Below, piece by piece: positions 22,510 to 33,935 of a DNA stretch of 64,000 bases. Below the pieces are notes generated by a model. That model saw nothing but the letters and a program-made list of their open reading frames with translations. It ran no database searches and was not told where the DNA came from. Origin of the DNA: Hyposmocoma kahamanoa (Eukaryota > Arthropoda > Insecta > Lepidoptera > Cosmopterigidae). The stretch lies in assembly GCF_003589595.1 (NCBI RefSeq), contig NW_020653945.1, positions 2,801,584 to 2,865,583 of the forward strand. The letters run 5' to 3'. A program made the translations under genes and the position numbers. The stretch's first letter is position 1. Each line of letters begins with the position of its first letter.

Positions 22510-22827
22510 TTACATGCGGTAGATTAGACCACATTTGAGTCTGTAGCCAAATGTAGCCTCAAGGTGTCTCGGCGCAGCGAGGGCCAGACAAAGGGTTCTG
22601 TAACCTACGGCTATTCTTTCTAACTTATTATCCTGGATAGGTCCACTTAGGCAAATAACACGATGCTCGGTAATGGATGCTGATGCCGTCGGTGATTTGT
22701 GGATTGACCCAACGTTTTTAAAGATAGCTGGCAAAGTGGAACGAGGCATTGTTTGGTGAACGGTCAGATTAGGCAATAACCCATTATGCGGGCAGCAGTC
22801 GTTTAAACAGCGTAACACGTCTCGCAT
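22510..22827 (-). other. Unrecognised 105-codon open frame
   Basis: It starts with ATG at 22827 in a locally GC-richer patch. The predicted peptide shows no domain or motif I know. It could be a repeat fragment or an unrecognised small exon. Confidence 0.22.
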
Positions 22828-22859
22828 GGAACTTGTCTTTCCCGTAATAGTCAGGGTAA

Positions 22860-25540
22860 CATAACATGAAATATTTTACCAAAGCATAGAGAGAGCAATG
22901 ACCGGCGATTAGCTCTACCTATTTTATGGTCACCACGCGACGCAGGATGTTTGGACTCTGGCAATGGACGTGACTTATGTATTAGATTGGATTATGTTGC
23001 GATTTTATAAAGCCTAAAAACGCTGTAAAGATATTTGCTAGCATATTTTGCAATTAAATTGTCAATAATAATATGACCTCATTTTATTAGCCATCTAAAA
23101 TAAATATACAAAACAGAACAGTTGTGTTAACAAAGTCCCACTTGGTGCAAGGTTTTATAGGGTGCGTAGGCGCACCCACTTTTATTTATTTACATTATAG
23201 GTAGGAATTGTTGTCCCGATTCATTTTACGGTCGTCGTAAGTAGTAAGCTCCAGGTTTTATTGCACAGCCTGGTGGCGAAATGGAGATGTCGTCCGTGCT
23301 CGTAAAACTTTAAGCGCCATTTATTTAAGATAAAAGAAACTGGATATCCAATGTTTGGATTCTCGAACACGCTTTGAATGCTCGTGACTCGAAAATTGAA
23401 ATTTTCTTGACGAAAAATGAACAAGGAAGTGACAAAAAATGATTTATCCACCTTAAATTACGTGAATAATCATGTATTCTCAGAGTCGTTAGCGTTCGTT
23501 TAATTTCATGGTTTTCATCGTATAGGTTGTAGAGGGGGCTGAGTTGTCGCAAGGCCTTGTCCAGCCGGTTGGCATTTGTAATCATGACGTCATGTGTCTG
23601 GTGACTCAAGAACTTTGCCTATTGAGTATATTTAAAAACCTCCGCGCCAGGCGCTGGGTTTTTCTTGCAGATTCCACTTCGTTTATTTAAATTAAAGCCC
23701 TTGTTAGCATGTCTAGTTTTTGTTTTACAAACCGATGTATTGTTAATACAACATTTGAATTGAGTCATTTATATATACATAATTTAAAAAACTCTTATTT
23801 CTTGCGAAGTGGTGTAAAAAATATGGTTCATCAGCCAGGCTAGTGTCCGTTTTTATTATATTACAGTTCTCAAATTATGCTTCATTGTGTAGGGACATTG
23901 AGGTCAAGACCTTGCATGTGGCAAGTTATCAAGAATCAGTTTTAATTACGCGCACGATCTGATAACTGATTTAGTATAAATTAGATGACGTTGTGTAATT
24001 CTTATAATAGCTCTAGAGCTGGCGAAGACAGGGCTGGATTAGTTAGATAGTTTATAAAACTCCCACTATTATTCGAGTACCACACTACAAGTAACGTATT
24101 TGGTAAAAGGACTAAGGACTATTTATTTCCAACATTATTTAAGGCATTTCTGTCACACTTAAAAAATATTAAAGGTAGTAAAAAGTCTGTCAAAAATTAA
24201 ATAAACAAAAAATTGTTAGATACAACTTAGGTGAATATTGAAAACTGTATTTTGGGTAACTAAATGAAATGTTTATGTGACTATAATATTAACGTAACAA
24301 CCAAACTCTCCCGATAAAAATTATGAAGTTTGGAGAACCCTCTCTGTCTGTAGAAATGTCATTGTGAGGATAAATAAACAAGAATAATGCCTTTGTACTT
24401 GAGTTTTGTACAAAAGATTTATATTAATATTAAATATTTTTAAAGGTATGCCTAATTAAAACCAGCTCAGATAGCCCGTAAAACAAAAATACTCTGGGCT
24501 TACTTGCCCATTAAAACATCAAAATGCTCCTCCAATAGCATTTAAGTATTGCCGACTACATGTTAGTTTGTGAATACCAAACAATAATTAATTACAGTTT
24601 AGTTTGATATAAAAACATCGGTAAAGGTTTGTGATTATTCATAAATTGTTACAAACAGTACATTAAAGTTCCTACCATTACTATCTGCCTTAAGGAGAAC
24701 CCAAAAGCGTGAATATAGTAGTTTTTACAGTCGCACCTTTGCAATGAAATTGACAAAAAAATCAACAGAATGAGTTTTATAACTTAAAACGACTTTAAAA
24801 AATTTTTAAAGTTGAACCGACCCATTAAAACTCGCGTGGTATAGACTCAATAAATAAATGTCTCTTTTTTACGTTTGAAATTCCATTTTTGTTTGGTCAA
24901 ATGACACAAAAATGAAATGACCTTGTAGCAACTACTTTTTGTAAATTATATTTTTTACTATTACAACAATTTGAAACAATTTGTATAATTAATTATAAAC
25001 TTGAATGTTTCATCATTATTTTTCAGGACTAACCACACCACTGCCTACAGTAATGAATTAAATAATGTGAAAATGTCACAACTTTAGAGCTTATTTTGCG
25101 TATTGCCAAATGTTGGGGTTTTTTGTGGGGTCACTTTTATTCTAAACGTGTGATGTATGTAAAGCCCCTAAATCAGTGCCTGTCGTCGCTATAGGCAGCC
25201 GTCGGATCTTATAGGCGATAAACTTTGGTAGCGCGATTCCAGCATAGCGACGTCGCTAACAAAGGCGGCCGCTGATTGCTTTTTTATTTATTTTTCTATC
25301 CGCCTAAGATGCTTAGATTACTCATTTATTATTATCACAATAAATAGAAGCACAACGTAGAGGTTGTACACGAGGCCAATTGATTACCATTTGAGAACGT
25401 TTTATGAACTATAGAAAGTATTTAAAATTTCCAAATAATTTTCATATATTAATATATACGTAATTCCAAAATATACGTTTCGGGAAGATATTCAACTCAA
25501 ATTAAAGTTAGCATATTATTACACTTATCTAAAAGTATTT
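22860..25540. other. Intergenic stretch, nothing recognised
   Basis: Mostly AT-rich; short frames on both strands show no homology. A GC-richer patch at 23490-23660 is unassigned. Confidence 0.6.
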
Positions 25541-25669
25541 AGGGATCAAGCAAGTTTCTGCTTAATAATGAAAATCAGGTTTTTTTAATTATTTTTTTAA
25601 CACCTATGGATTTTTGGGTCAATTTTGTTTTCAAATTCAAATTACAAAATTGATCTTGATCCCTAGACA
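25541..25669. mobile_element. Short inverted-repeat element related to N interior
   Basis: It begins AGGGATCAAG and ends CTTGATCCCT, 129 bp. The minus strand shares AATTAAAAAAACCTGATTTTC and TTGATCCCTAAATAC with 62580-62640, which suggests a small MITE that also lies inside element N. Confidence 0.55.
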
Positions 25670-25704
25670 CTTTTGATGTGTGTATTTTGCAGAAGCGAGC
25701 GATT

Positions 25705-25925
25705 GCATCACAATATATTTTCAGTTATATACTTTTGTGCGTCTGCATAATGAATTGTATAATAAACGGAGTAACGTAGATAATTTTACTACTAGACATA
25801 AAAGGAAGCTTGTGTAACCGAAATTTAGACTTCAGAGGGATCTCGGTTCTTTTGTGGGGCAAGGTATTCTGTACTATAATAAGATTCCAAAACCTGTTTA
25901 GATCTTTCTAAGGTTACGTTACTAA
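25705..25925 (+). pseudogene. LINE tail of the second lineage, diverged
   Basis: It is about 80 per cent similar by eye to 41345-41555 (ATACTTTTGTGCGTCTG, GGTTCTTTTGTGGGGCAAGG) but carries several stops. Confidence 0.75.
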
Positions 25926-25957
25926 AGAGAGTATATTACTCTGTTAAGATTACATTT

Positions 25958-26157
25958 TTTTGTTTTATAAATCGCGTATATTTACTTTCCTAAACAAACC
26001 TATGGCTCTTTACAGGTCTTACGGTCGCATATCAGACGAATTAACTTGTCCTGTAAATAATAGAATCTCGGTACTAGTAAAGAACTCAAAACGGTTTGTT
26101 TGAAAAAACAAATAAACGCGATTTAGGTCTGAAAAAAAAAATAGTTTTATTTTCAAT
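25958..26157. mobile_element. Foldback element E3, diverged
   Basis: AAATCGCGTATATTTAC and CTTTACAGGTCTTACGGTCG lie on the left, CGGTTTGTTTGAAAAAAC and AAACGCGATTTAGG on the right. This is the same architecture as E1 with more substitutions. Confidence 0.7.
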
Positions 26158-29040
26158 CTGTAATAATAGCGAAAAACCTAACAGCTAACATTTTTTTTTA
26201 TTAATTAAGTAAGTAAGTACTTTAGTCGAAAACAAAGAAAATGTAGAAAAGAAAAAAACATTTAATTACTGACTAAAAGCGAATAATTTATGTAAGTAGA
26301 CTAAGTAAAATTAATTTTTAAATTAGTTGCATATTTTAAATAAAAAAATAATAAAAAGTACGTGGCGGGTTAGGCGTGATCTAGGCCAATTAGATGTAAT
26401 ATAATTTAAAGCAAAAAATACATGCATAAATAAATGTTTGCAAGTTACGGGTAGAGAAACAATTAACATGGATAATATTCAAGTACTTTTTTCTGATCTG
26501 AAGAAATCGAATCTTTCAATAAACTACTTTCCTTGGCTTGGCATTTTGGGGTTAGTGTTAGTGTCACTGTAAAACGACGAAATGCAGAATGAAAAAAAAA
26601 ATGCAGAATGAGAAATACTGGGGTGGAATGGGATAACATTTATGAAAGAATGGGTCAGGAAAATGGAAGATGTGTGTGTGGATATTGTAACACGATGTTA
26701 TTACATATTAACCTATACATATATTTTTAATTGTGTTCGAAATATTTTCGCGAGGACTTTGTATTGTTGGCATTTAGACCCAAAATTTTCCTTCGTCACG
26801 CATCGTCTATAATTTACATCTAAAAACTTTATGCTTGTTGGTACAGATAATAGATGTTGCATTGTCTATATTTTAAGACAACAATTCAAATGTTACATAT
26901 GGTCTATAGTTACTTTGTAGAAAATTTGATTGCCTCAGGAAGATAATGCTACCAAGAAAATAGTCTTCATTTAAATACAAGGTTGAGAAGCTTACTGAGG
27001 GCTAAAACAACTATGACAGAGCAAAAAGAAAATGTTTGAATTCCTTTGCCAGGGCGTAGGGCAGGTACGGCAGGTACTATTGTATTAATACGATAAGGCA
27101 TTATAAATAAACAAGTAAAAAAATCTGCGTGGCATGGAACGCATGCATGTTGAGCGCATGCGAAATGGACGTTCCGCTTTTCATTTGCAATTGGTTTGCA
27201 AAAACAAAAATGTACAGGTCTAATCTCTCACTGTGTCTACATTTCAAAGGGGGAGTTTATACGGTCGATTTAAAATGCGGTGTGTTATGGTTGAGATAAA
27301 ATAAAATAAAACGAATTGCATATAGCTGCACTTAAAGAACTTCGCTAAATGAAACTTGGGAGTTGATATCATCTTTAAATGCCATTGGTGTATTGATATA
27401 TTATGCAGTGTACGCCTGTAATTTTTCCTTGCAATGCATTGAATAATTTTTATGTCTTGTAATGTAGATCCACGGGTTTTTTTTGGGATGTAACTTTTAA
27501 AACCTACTTATCTACTGTAAAGTCGGGACAGTGACGAAATAATCTAGTCTGTAAATTGACTTTGTTCAAAAATTATTACAGGAGCTGTTGAACACTTTTA
27601 AAAGCGACTAGTTAGGTACCTATTTATTTAATTGTTGCTTAGATCACCTACAACCTACAACCTACAGCTCCTACTCACTTTACAAGCTTAGCACAATTTT
27701 CCACCAGAGCGAAAAATTATATCAAATGGAAGGTACATTACAAAGCGTCTTTGTTGCGGTGAAAGTACGAACATAGTATGAAGTTATGCAAGTACTGCCT
27801 ATTATTTGTTCGCTTAATTGCGAACATTCACATTGCTTGTCGGGTCAAAACCTAAGGGCAAGAATTATGAGTTGGTTTATTAGGAAATAAATGTTTATGA
27901 CCTAAAGCTAAATATCTTTTCGTACCTTCAACAAGAGGTATCAACTTATTTTAAAAGAACAGCGTTCTCTTTTATTAGATGCTAAAGGTATAAAAAACAA
28001 TTGTTTCTTTTTTTTATGGATAATTTGGCTCGCCGTTGTCACATGTTGACGAAATAAAAATAAAAGTGGAAAAAAAATACGGTACCTATCTATTTCTTTA
28101 CTGCCAAGTGAAGTCGTTAGAAAGGATTNNNNNNNNNNCCATTGTTAGGACTTACGCTTGTTGATTGATTGATATAAATTAAATAACCTACTTGGGATTC
28201 ACTTAATAACATTTATAACAAATTTCCTTTAGGTCAAAATATAAATATGAACCCCGCAATCAATATGTCGATTTTTTTTTATTAAGATCGTAAAGTTATA
28301 ATCAAGGAGTCAAACGTGAATACGAGACAAATGATTGCACGTACTTCGTGAAACGCTATTACTCATCCCGCGCACAATCTTGTGATCATCGCGATATCAT
28401 TGTGTTATGGTTACTCTATCTATCATAATGTCGATCATGCCTGCAAATGCCACTTTTTTTCCTCGCCCCTTTCCTTGAGAATATTAAGATGTTACCGCTA
28501 CAGCTATATTTCATTATTACCAATTATATTAAGAGTCGAATAAAAAGCATAATTCAAATTAAAAGAACCGGTTGCAAAGTCTTCTATGGAGTTTAAGAAA
28601 TGTATGTAAGGTCAACGGATTAAATATCGATTTCAAGTTTGTGTAATAATATTGTAGGCGTTTTGTGTAGGTCGTTGCCTTAAAAAAATATATTGTAAGA
28701 AGTTTTTTACAGTTTAACAAAACTTGCCAGTTTATTTCATGTTTTATAATGGAGACCGAAAGACAAACTGCATTCCATATTAGGTAGGTAAAACAGTTAA
28801 CATCCTCTGTTATTTGAAATTTTTTAATAGCAGTGGTGACTGAGCCTCAAAAAACGACCCAAAACTGAAGCAAACAAATTTTAGGGCGGTGTCTATAATT
28901 AAATGAAAGAAGTCATCATTATTCATCTAACTCAGCCAAGAAGGGCCTCAGGTCATTCTAATATTATTTACGGAAGGTCAGTGCTTTATTTTGAAATACA
29001 TAAGTTAATTAATTGATAAAGTGGCAGCTTAGAGTGGGAG
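26158..29040. other. Sequence upstream of CRELD, nothing recognised
   Basis: AT-rich, including the 10-N gap and a small direct duplication (AATGCAGAATGA) at about 26580-26611. Distal promoter or 5' untranslated exons of CRELD may lie here but cannot be identified by eye. Confidence 0.55.
28129..28138. other. Assembly gap of ten Ns
   Basis: Ten N characters interrupt the sequence 1.3 kb upstream of the CRELD start. The true gap length is unknown. No coding exon is broken by it, but a 5' untranslated exon could be affected. Confidence 0.99.
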
Positions 29041-29045
29041 TAACA

Positions 29046-29170
29046 GGACGTGTATCGATCTATTTCGATGCGTCTTAAATGTCAAAGTCAGCCGACGTCA
29101 AGCCGTTAAAACTCTACACGAAAAAAAAAGAAACGTCAAAAATACTCTAGTGAGCTTAGTACACGTCAGT
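29046..29170 (+). promoter_or_regulatory. Cluster of ACGT-core (UPRE/CRE-like) sites upstream of CRELD
   Basis: Four ACGT cores fall within about 120 bp: GGACGTGT around 29048, CGACGTCA around 29095, AAACGTCA around 29133 and CACGTCAG around 29163. The last three read TGACGT on the minus strand, and the last reads TGACGTG, the core of the XBP1/ATF6 unfolded-protein-response element. A TCAGTT initiator-like sequence is at 29167. They lie 270-390 bp before the start codon. A regulatory role is inferred from position and from the ER-stress induction of vertebrate CRELD2. Confidence 0.4.
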
Positions 29171-29436
29171 TTATATTACACAAAATATTAGAAAGATAAA
29201 AGTGTCGTGTAGTCGTCTAATAGTAGCTGCTGAAATAGCTTCGCTTTTTAACCACTTTGAGTTTTAAGTATAAATAGTATAATAACACACGCAGTTAAGT
29301 TAGGTTAGGTAACATTTTGCACCAATATATTTCACGGTAATTGGAGTGTATTTCTTCAAGAAATTTGTAAAGTTTTTCTAATTAAAAAGCGAGGTTAACA
29401 CAGTACTTACACGAACTTTTTCAAGTGTTTAAAACA

Positions 29437-30401
29437 ATGGAAAAGCATAAAACTGTTTTGTGTAAGTTGGCACTGATACTTTTCATTCTGCCAACCGTTT
29501 TGTGTTCAGTGCCGCCAGGTGTTAACTTTGATGTTTTATCGCAGACTAAGAGCCTTGGCGACTGCCAGGCGTGTAAAGTATTTGTAGACTCCTTTAAGAA
29601 AGGTCTAGAACGTACAGCGAGAGGGAATTATGAAGGCGGTGACGCGGCGTGGGAGGAAGAGAATAAGAAGTCGTACAGACGTAGTGAGATGCGCTTAGTT
29701 GATATACTAGACGGCATATGCAAGGATGTCTCAAAACATTCAGTTCAGTGCCACCAATACGCTGAGAAAGCTGAGGAACCCATAGAGCAATGGTGGGCCC
29801 AAGATGCTGATGAATCTGATGACCTTCACACTTACATATGTATTCACAGTCTAAAGGTATGTTGCCCAGAACATCATTATGGTAAAGATTGCACACCTTG
29901 CCCTGGGGATCACAATAATCTATGCAGCGGTAATGGAAAATGCCGTGGAGACGGTTCAAGAAAAGGAAACGGAACTTGCATATGTGATAAAGGTTATACA
30001 GGAGTAAATTGTGATCTCTGTGATATTGGTTATTACTTGTCTTATAAGGATCCAAATAAAATGCTGTGTTCTCCGTGTCATATATCCTGTTCCGGTGCAT
30101 GCCGTGGGTCTACGCAAAGAGACTGTGATGTCTGCAAAATAGGTTTTATTCTGGACTCAGAAGAAGGTTGCATGGACATTAATGAATGTGAGGACAGAAA
30201 AAGATGCAAGAAAGGCGAATTTTGCCTTAACTCCTTAGGTTCCTATAAGTGTGTTGATTGTGATAAGTCATGTGATGGCTGTCATGGCGATGGTCCAGAT
30301 ATGTGCACAAAATGTGCAAAGGAATTTTCTTTGAAGGGAGAATTCTGTGTACCCGATAGAGAATATGAGGATGATGTTAATGAAAAATTTGCTACTACAA
30401 G
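29437..30401 (+). CDS. Creld: CRELD (cysteine-rich with EGF-like domains) common coding exon
   Basis: One exon encodes residues 1-321 of a CRELD-family ER protein, proposed to act in disulfide handling and folding of secretory cargo. Residues 1-23 form a signal peptide (basic start, hydrophobic LALILFILPTVLC). The CRELD N-terminal domain follows, with CQAC at 43-46, the W-E motif near W72-E73, and the EQWW and VCC landmarks. Then come an EGF-like module (about 152-196), furin-like CXXC pairs at 192, 211, 230, 279 and 290, and a calcium-binding EGF module starting DINEC at 247. NGT at 178-180 is a possible N-glycosylation site. The start is the ATG at 29437 (context aaacaATGg); the in-frame GTG 12 bases upstream is not a credible start. 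The donor AG|GTAAAT leaves phase 2. Retaining the intron would stop after one more Arg. Two alternative last exons are listed separately. Confidence 0.96.
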
Positions 30402-30478
30402 GTAAATATTCATTGAATATGATTGTTTATTTCCAGTTTTTAGTTGCAATCGTTTTAACATTTGATGTTTTTTTGCAG

Positions 30479-30494
30479 AAATGATGAGCTGTAG
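30479..30494 (+). CDS. Creld: CRELD terminal exon A: soluble, ER-retained form
   Basis: The acceptor TTTTTTGCAG at 30469-30478 ends a 77-bp intron. Splicing gives AGA AAT GAT GAG CTG TAG, so the 326-aa protein ends ...TTRNDEL. NDEL is a KDEL-type signal for retrieval by the KDEL receptor. This resembles vertebrate CRELD2, which also ends in a KDEL-like tetrapeptide. The exon is far too short to be called as an ORF. An AATAAA at 30814-30819 would end this transcript about 30 bp before the alternative exon. Confidence 0.88.
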
Positions 30495-30813
30495 GAAATT
30501 GGTCTTTAAAAATTAATTTAGGTAATTTTATTTTGTTTTGGTGATGGGGATTTTATTTATTAGCTTCTTATTTATTTCTACACTTATGTACATTAGGGGA
30601 TATTGAATATTTATTTATTTACATTATTTATATTAGTACTAGTTATTATTTACATTTGTTTCGTACATGTACACAATATTCATAATGTATGCATAGATAT
30701 CTATTGCAATATAAATTCTAAAATATCACTTATTTATAAATTACAATTATTTTTATGTATATACTGCACTATATAAACAGCTTTAAAACCTTTAAAGCTT
30801 TAAATGATTGTGT

Positions 30814-30819
30814 AATAAA
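30814..30819 (+). terminator. Candidate poly(A) signal for the CRELD soluble isoform
   Basis: AATAAA lies about 320 bp after the NDEL stop and only 28 bp before the membrane exon. Cleavage here would commit the transcript to the soluble form, so poly(A) choice and exon B splicing should compete. Confidence 0.55.
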
Positions 30820-30847
30820 CAATACTAAATCCTAGTTTCTCTAAAAG

Positions 30848-31037
30848 GTACATGACATACGTTGGACTTCTGATAGCAACAGGCATAGTGTTACCAACAT
30901 CTACGTCCCTGGGCAGCTTTATCGGAGCTTTGGTTTTGACATACATGGTTGGAGCGGAGTACTACTGCATGATTAACGGAATAGAAGGCTTGGTAAATCT
31001 GAAACAGTATGATTTAATGCAGTTGTTCAATGTGTAA
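30848..31037 (+). CDS. Creld: CRELD terminal exon B: membrane-anchored form
   Basis: Joined in phase to the same donor at 30401, this exon adds Arg-Tyr plus 61 residues starting MTYVGLLIATGIVLP, giving a 384-aa protein. Two hydrophobic stretches separated by a short polar PTSTS turn (YVGLLIATGIVLP and SFIGALVLTYMVGAEYY) resemble the paired C-terminal membrane segments of CRELD1. The acceptor AAAAG|G lacks a long adjacent pyrimidine tract (TTTCTCTAAAAG), so it looks weaker than acceptor A. AATAAA at 31488-31493 is a candidate poly(A) signal. Use of this exon is inferred from frame, phase and homology. Confidence 0.87.
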
Positions 31038-31487
31038 TTACTTTGCAAGTTTTTATATACATGTTTTTGATATATTTACACTGAATTTTGTTTTAAAAAT
31101 TGTTAGAATTGGATTTAAGAATTCTTTTTGCCTATGTATAGTCAAAAGCACATCATCTTAACACTTTTGTGTGAATACCTGTAGCACTATGAAATATATA
31201 CTGTGTGTGCTACGCAATGTGCTGCTTGATGTCCTATTAACATACAGTCAACAATACTTGAAACTCCATCAGTTATTTCTACCCAGTGTTATTTTTTTAT
31301 TAAATTTAAATGTACTAGATTCATCATGTATATTACCAGAAATAGGGACAAAATAAGGGTCATACATTTCTCTGGTAGCTCATAAGTGATACATCACTTT
31401 TAAAAATCAACACATGTTTGCACTGAAACAGACAGCGCCAACAACTGACCTCTGTGTATGTCTCTGAGTATACTCAGTATTTATTGT

Positions 31488-31493
31488 AATAAA
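31488..31493 (+). terminator. Candidate poly(A) signal for the CRELD membrane isoform
   Basis: AATAAA lies about 450 bp after the exon-B stop in an AT-rich stretch with no other recognised feature. Confidence 0.45.
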
Positions 31494-32522
31494 GATAATA
31501 TCCCCGTCAATAGTTTCGAATTCCAGTCGGCCAATCGGAGCGCAATTGTCATAGTAATCATATGGAAGAATAGTTTTCAAACAAATTAAATGACATTTCG
31601 TCTCTATTTCTGGTTATAAACTCGATAACTACATTTAATGTTTAAAAAAAGGAATTTGAAAAGTAATACAAAGCAATCAATGTGATATTCATCAGTCGTC
31701 AAAATAGTGGTGCATTTAAGGAATTATTATGAAAAAATTCTAGATCGTAATAATATGCATAAATTAAAACACACACTATCTCATGTACTTCTAGTTAATA
31801 TAAGTAGATAGCTAGTTTGTTATTATATCACTTCTTACGTTGTCATCAACACAACACAGTATGTATAGACTGAATATTAAGGGCGGTGAATAAGCAATTA
31901 CAGCTGAGACTCTATTAGAAACACGAAGTCTAAGACTGAGGGCTTTCAGAGTCGAGAATCGCGGTTCCCGTACCGCCCGTGTTACATACAATGTTTTTCA
32001 TCACATTTGGGAGAAAAAATTTAAAGATAAATGCAGGAAAAATAAATGTCACTTCACAACCAACAATATCTATGTACAACACAACAATTACGAATTTTGG
32101 AGATGAAGGTTTTTGATTTTTGTAAAGATGGCCAGCTATTCTTCCATAGATAATACATTTTGAACTAAAATGTTGTAAAACGCAAAATCGCTTGCAACCA
32201 TGATGTAATAGATATAAAATAAATAATTTCAAAATACAAAAAATACTGCAGAATTTGAATTTATAAAATTAATTTTGGGAAACATAGTTAAATTGCAAAA
32301 CTTAATTTTTTTCTATCAAGCTTATACATTCATATTCTTGAGAAATACAGTGCAATTAAATTTAAAAAATATATAAATTATTGCCATAGGATGGTAATTT
32401 ATTGAAAAAGCCCGTGGCCATTTAGGACATTATGGTCGACTTTGCCTGCAAGTGTGATGAAAAATAATTTAGAAAAGGAAAAGCAGCCTTATCATGATCA
32501 CAAAAGCAATAAGAAACTGAGA

Positions 32523-32741
32523 CGATACCTCCAATGAACACTACGCCTGCTTTATTTTTTGGTCATTTTCTGTAATTTTTATAAACAGCCATATTTATTT
32601 ACTAATATTATGCTCCCCGAATTTAGTGACAAAAAAAAACAAAAATAATTGGAAAAAAAAGAATTTTGTGAAAAAAAGAAACAAAAACAAAATAAAAACA
32701 GAACAGGTCCAAAAATTAAGTAGTGTTCGTTGGAGGTATCG
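32523..32741. mobile_element. MITE K1, 219 bp
   Basis: The inverted ends CGATACCTCCAATGAACACT and TAGTGTTCGTTGGAGGTATCG differ at one position. The interior is almost pure A-rich with GAATTTTGTGAAAAAAAG. A second copy is at 50713-50940. Confidence 0.8.
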
Positions 32742-33519
32742 TGATATCAGTTTCCAGATGCGAGAACAACCATGGCGCTAAATAGGGTTATAGTAGCGCT
32801 ATTGCTGACAGACAAAAGAAAATTTTCTCTGCTTTTACTAAGTCTGCAGGAAAGTAACAGTTCAGTTGTTACTAGGTGGAGTGTTGATTCCCTTCCGAAG
32901 CGCAGCATTTTTTATTTTTGTTTTATGAATGTACAATTTTTTTTTTGACTTTAAGAATTCGATTGTGCAATTTGAGTGAATGTCAAGACAATGTTTCGTC
33001 CTTCGGGATAGGTTGTCTTCTTCTTTATAATGTTATAGTTCCATCGATACCATCGATGATTTGCCAATGTCAAGTTAAGAAACGCGTTATTTACTCAAAA
33101 TAATTTTTATTCAGCATTTTAATTTTTTGTCATTTTTTTTGCGGGAAATCGTTTATATGTTTACGGTGGCCATTTTGAATGTCCATGTTTACATTCGCTC
33201 TCTGCGCTTCGATAGATATTTTTTTTTAAAGTTCTATCAGTAGATATAAATTATTGCCTGAATATATTGCATGGATATACACTAATAAATGTTAGATTGT
33301 TAAAAAAAAACAAGGTAACTACGACTTATTAACATAAATAGGCAGTTGTTTTGATGTTAATTTATTTGATGTCTATTTCATTAATTGTCAGCTTGTAACA
33401 TAATATGACGATTTTAAGAAAGAAATTAACATTGTTTTCGTATTGTGCTCAAAGCAATTTTAATAATTTATGTTTGATGACTTTGTTAGGCTTTTTTTTT
33501 GACGGGGGACATCTTTATG

Positions 33520-33935
33520 GATACTTTATGTGGGGACTCTCCCTCCAGGCTGGAGTGCCTACCCCACTAAACCCCCCCCCTGGTTTCCCTCTCGTCGGTT
33601 GAGTCGGCGCCGTGGGATCAGTGAACATTCACCACGACGCCGCCCGGGACTTTGTTGGGCCTGCTGTCTGATTACCGGGATTTGTTCCCTTGTAGTTTTA
33701 AAATTTAGAAAACGGTTTTTTTCTACTTTGAGTATTTTGGTTAGCGCCCCCGGTAGGGCTGGCACGATAGGGCGCGGCTATCGCGAGAGCGACTTAGAGC
33801 GCGAGATACTGCTATTCTCGCATAGAGATCTAGTGCTTTATGTCGCTCTCACGCAAAGCGCACCTTGTCGTGCTTGCCCTACTTGCCCTACTGATCTGGA
33901 CCAGGTAGTTGGTGTGATTGATACATGTATTTACT
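33520..33935. other. GC-rich unassigned segment with a hairpin
   Basis: It is GC-rich with a C9 run near 33572 and an inverted pair AGAGCGAC (33787) and GTCGCTCT (33842). The plus frame is open for 135 codons from a GTG but low-complexity and Pro/Arg-rich at first. It may be a retroelement 5' region or solo LTR; I do not recognise it. Confidence 0.35.

Noticed and set aside
29425..29436. GTG start 12 bases upstream of the CRELD ATG
   Set aside because: Eukaryotic translation would use the ATG at 29437, which has a good context and is followed directly by a signal peptide.
29594..30100. 168-codon frame on the minus strand opposite CRELD
   Set aside because: It is antisense to a strongly conserved cysteine-rich coding exon and its peptide resembles no protein; it is a shadow frame.
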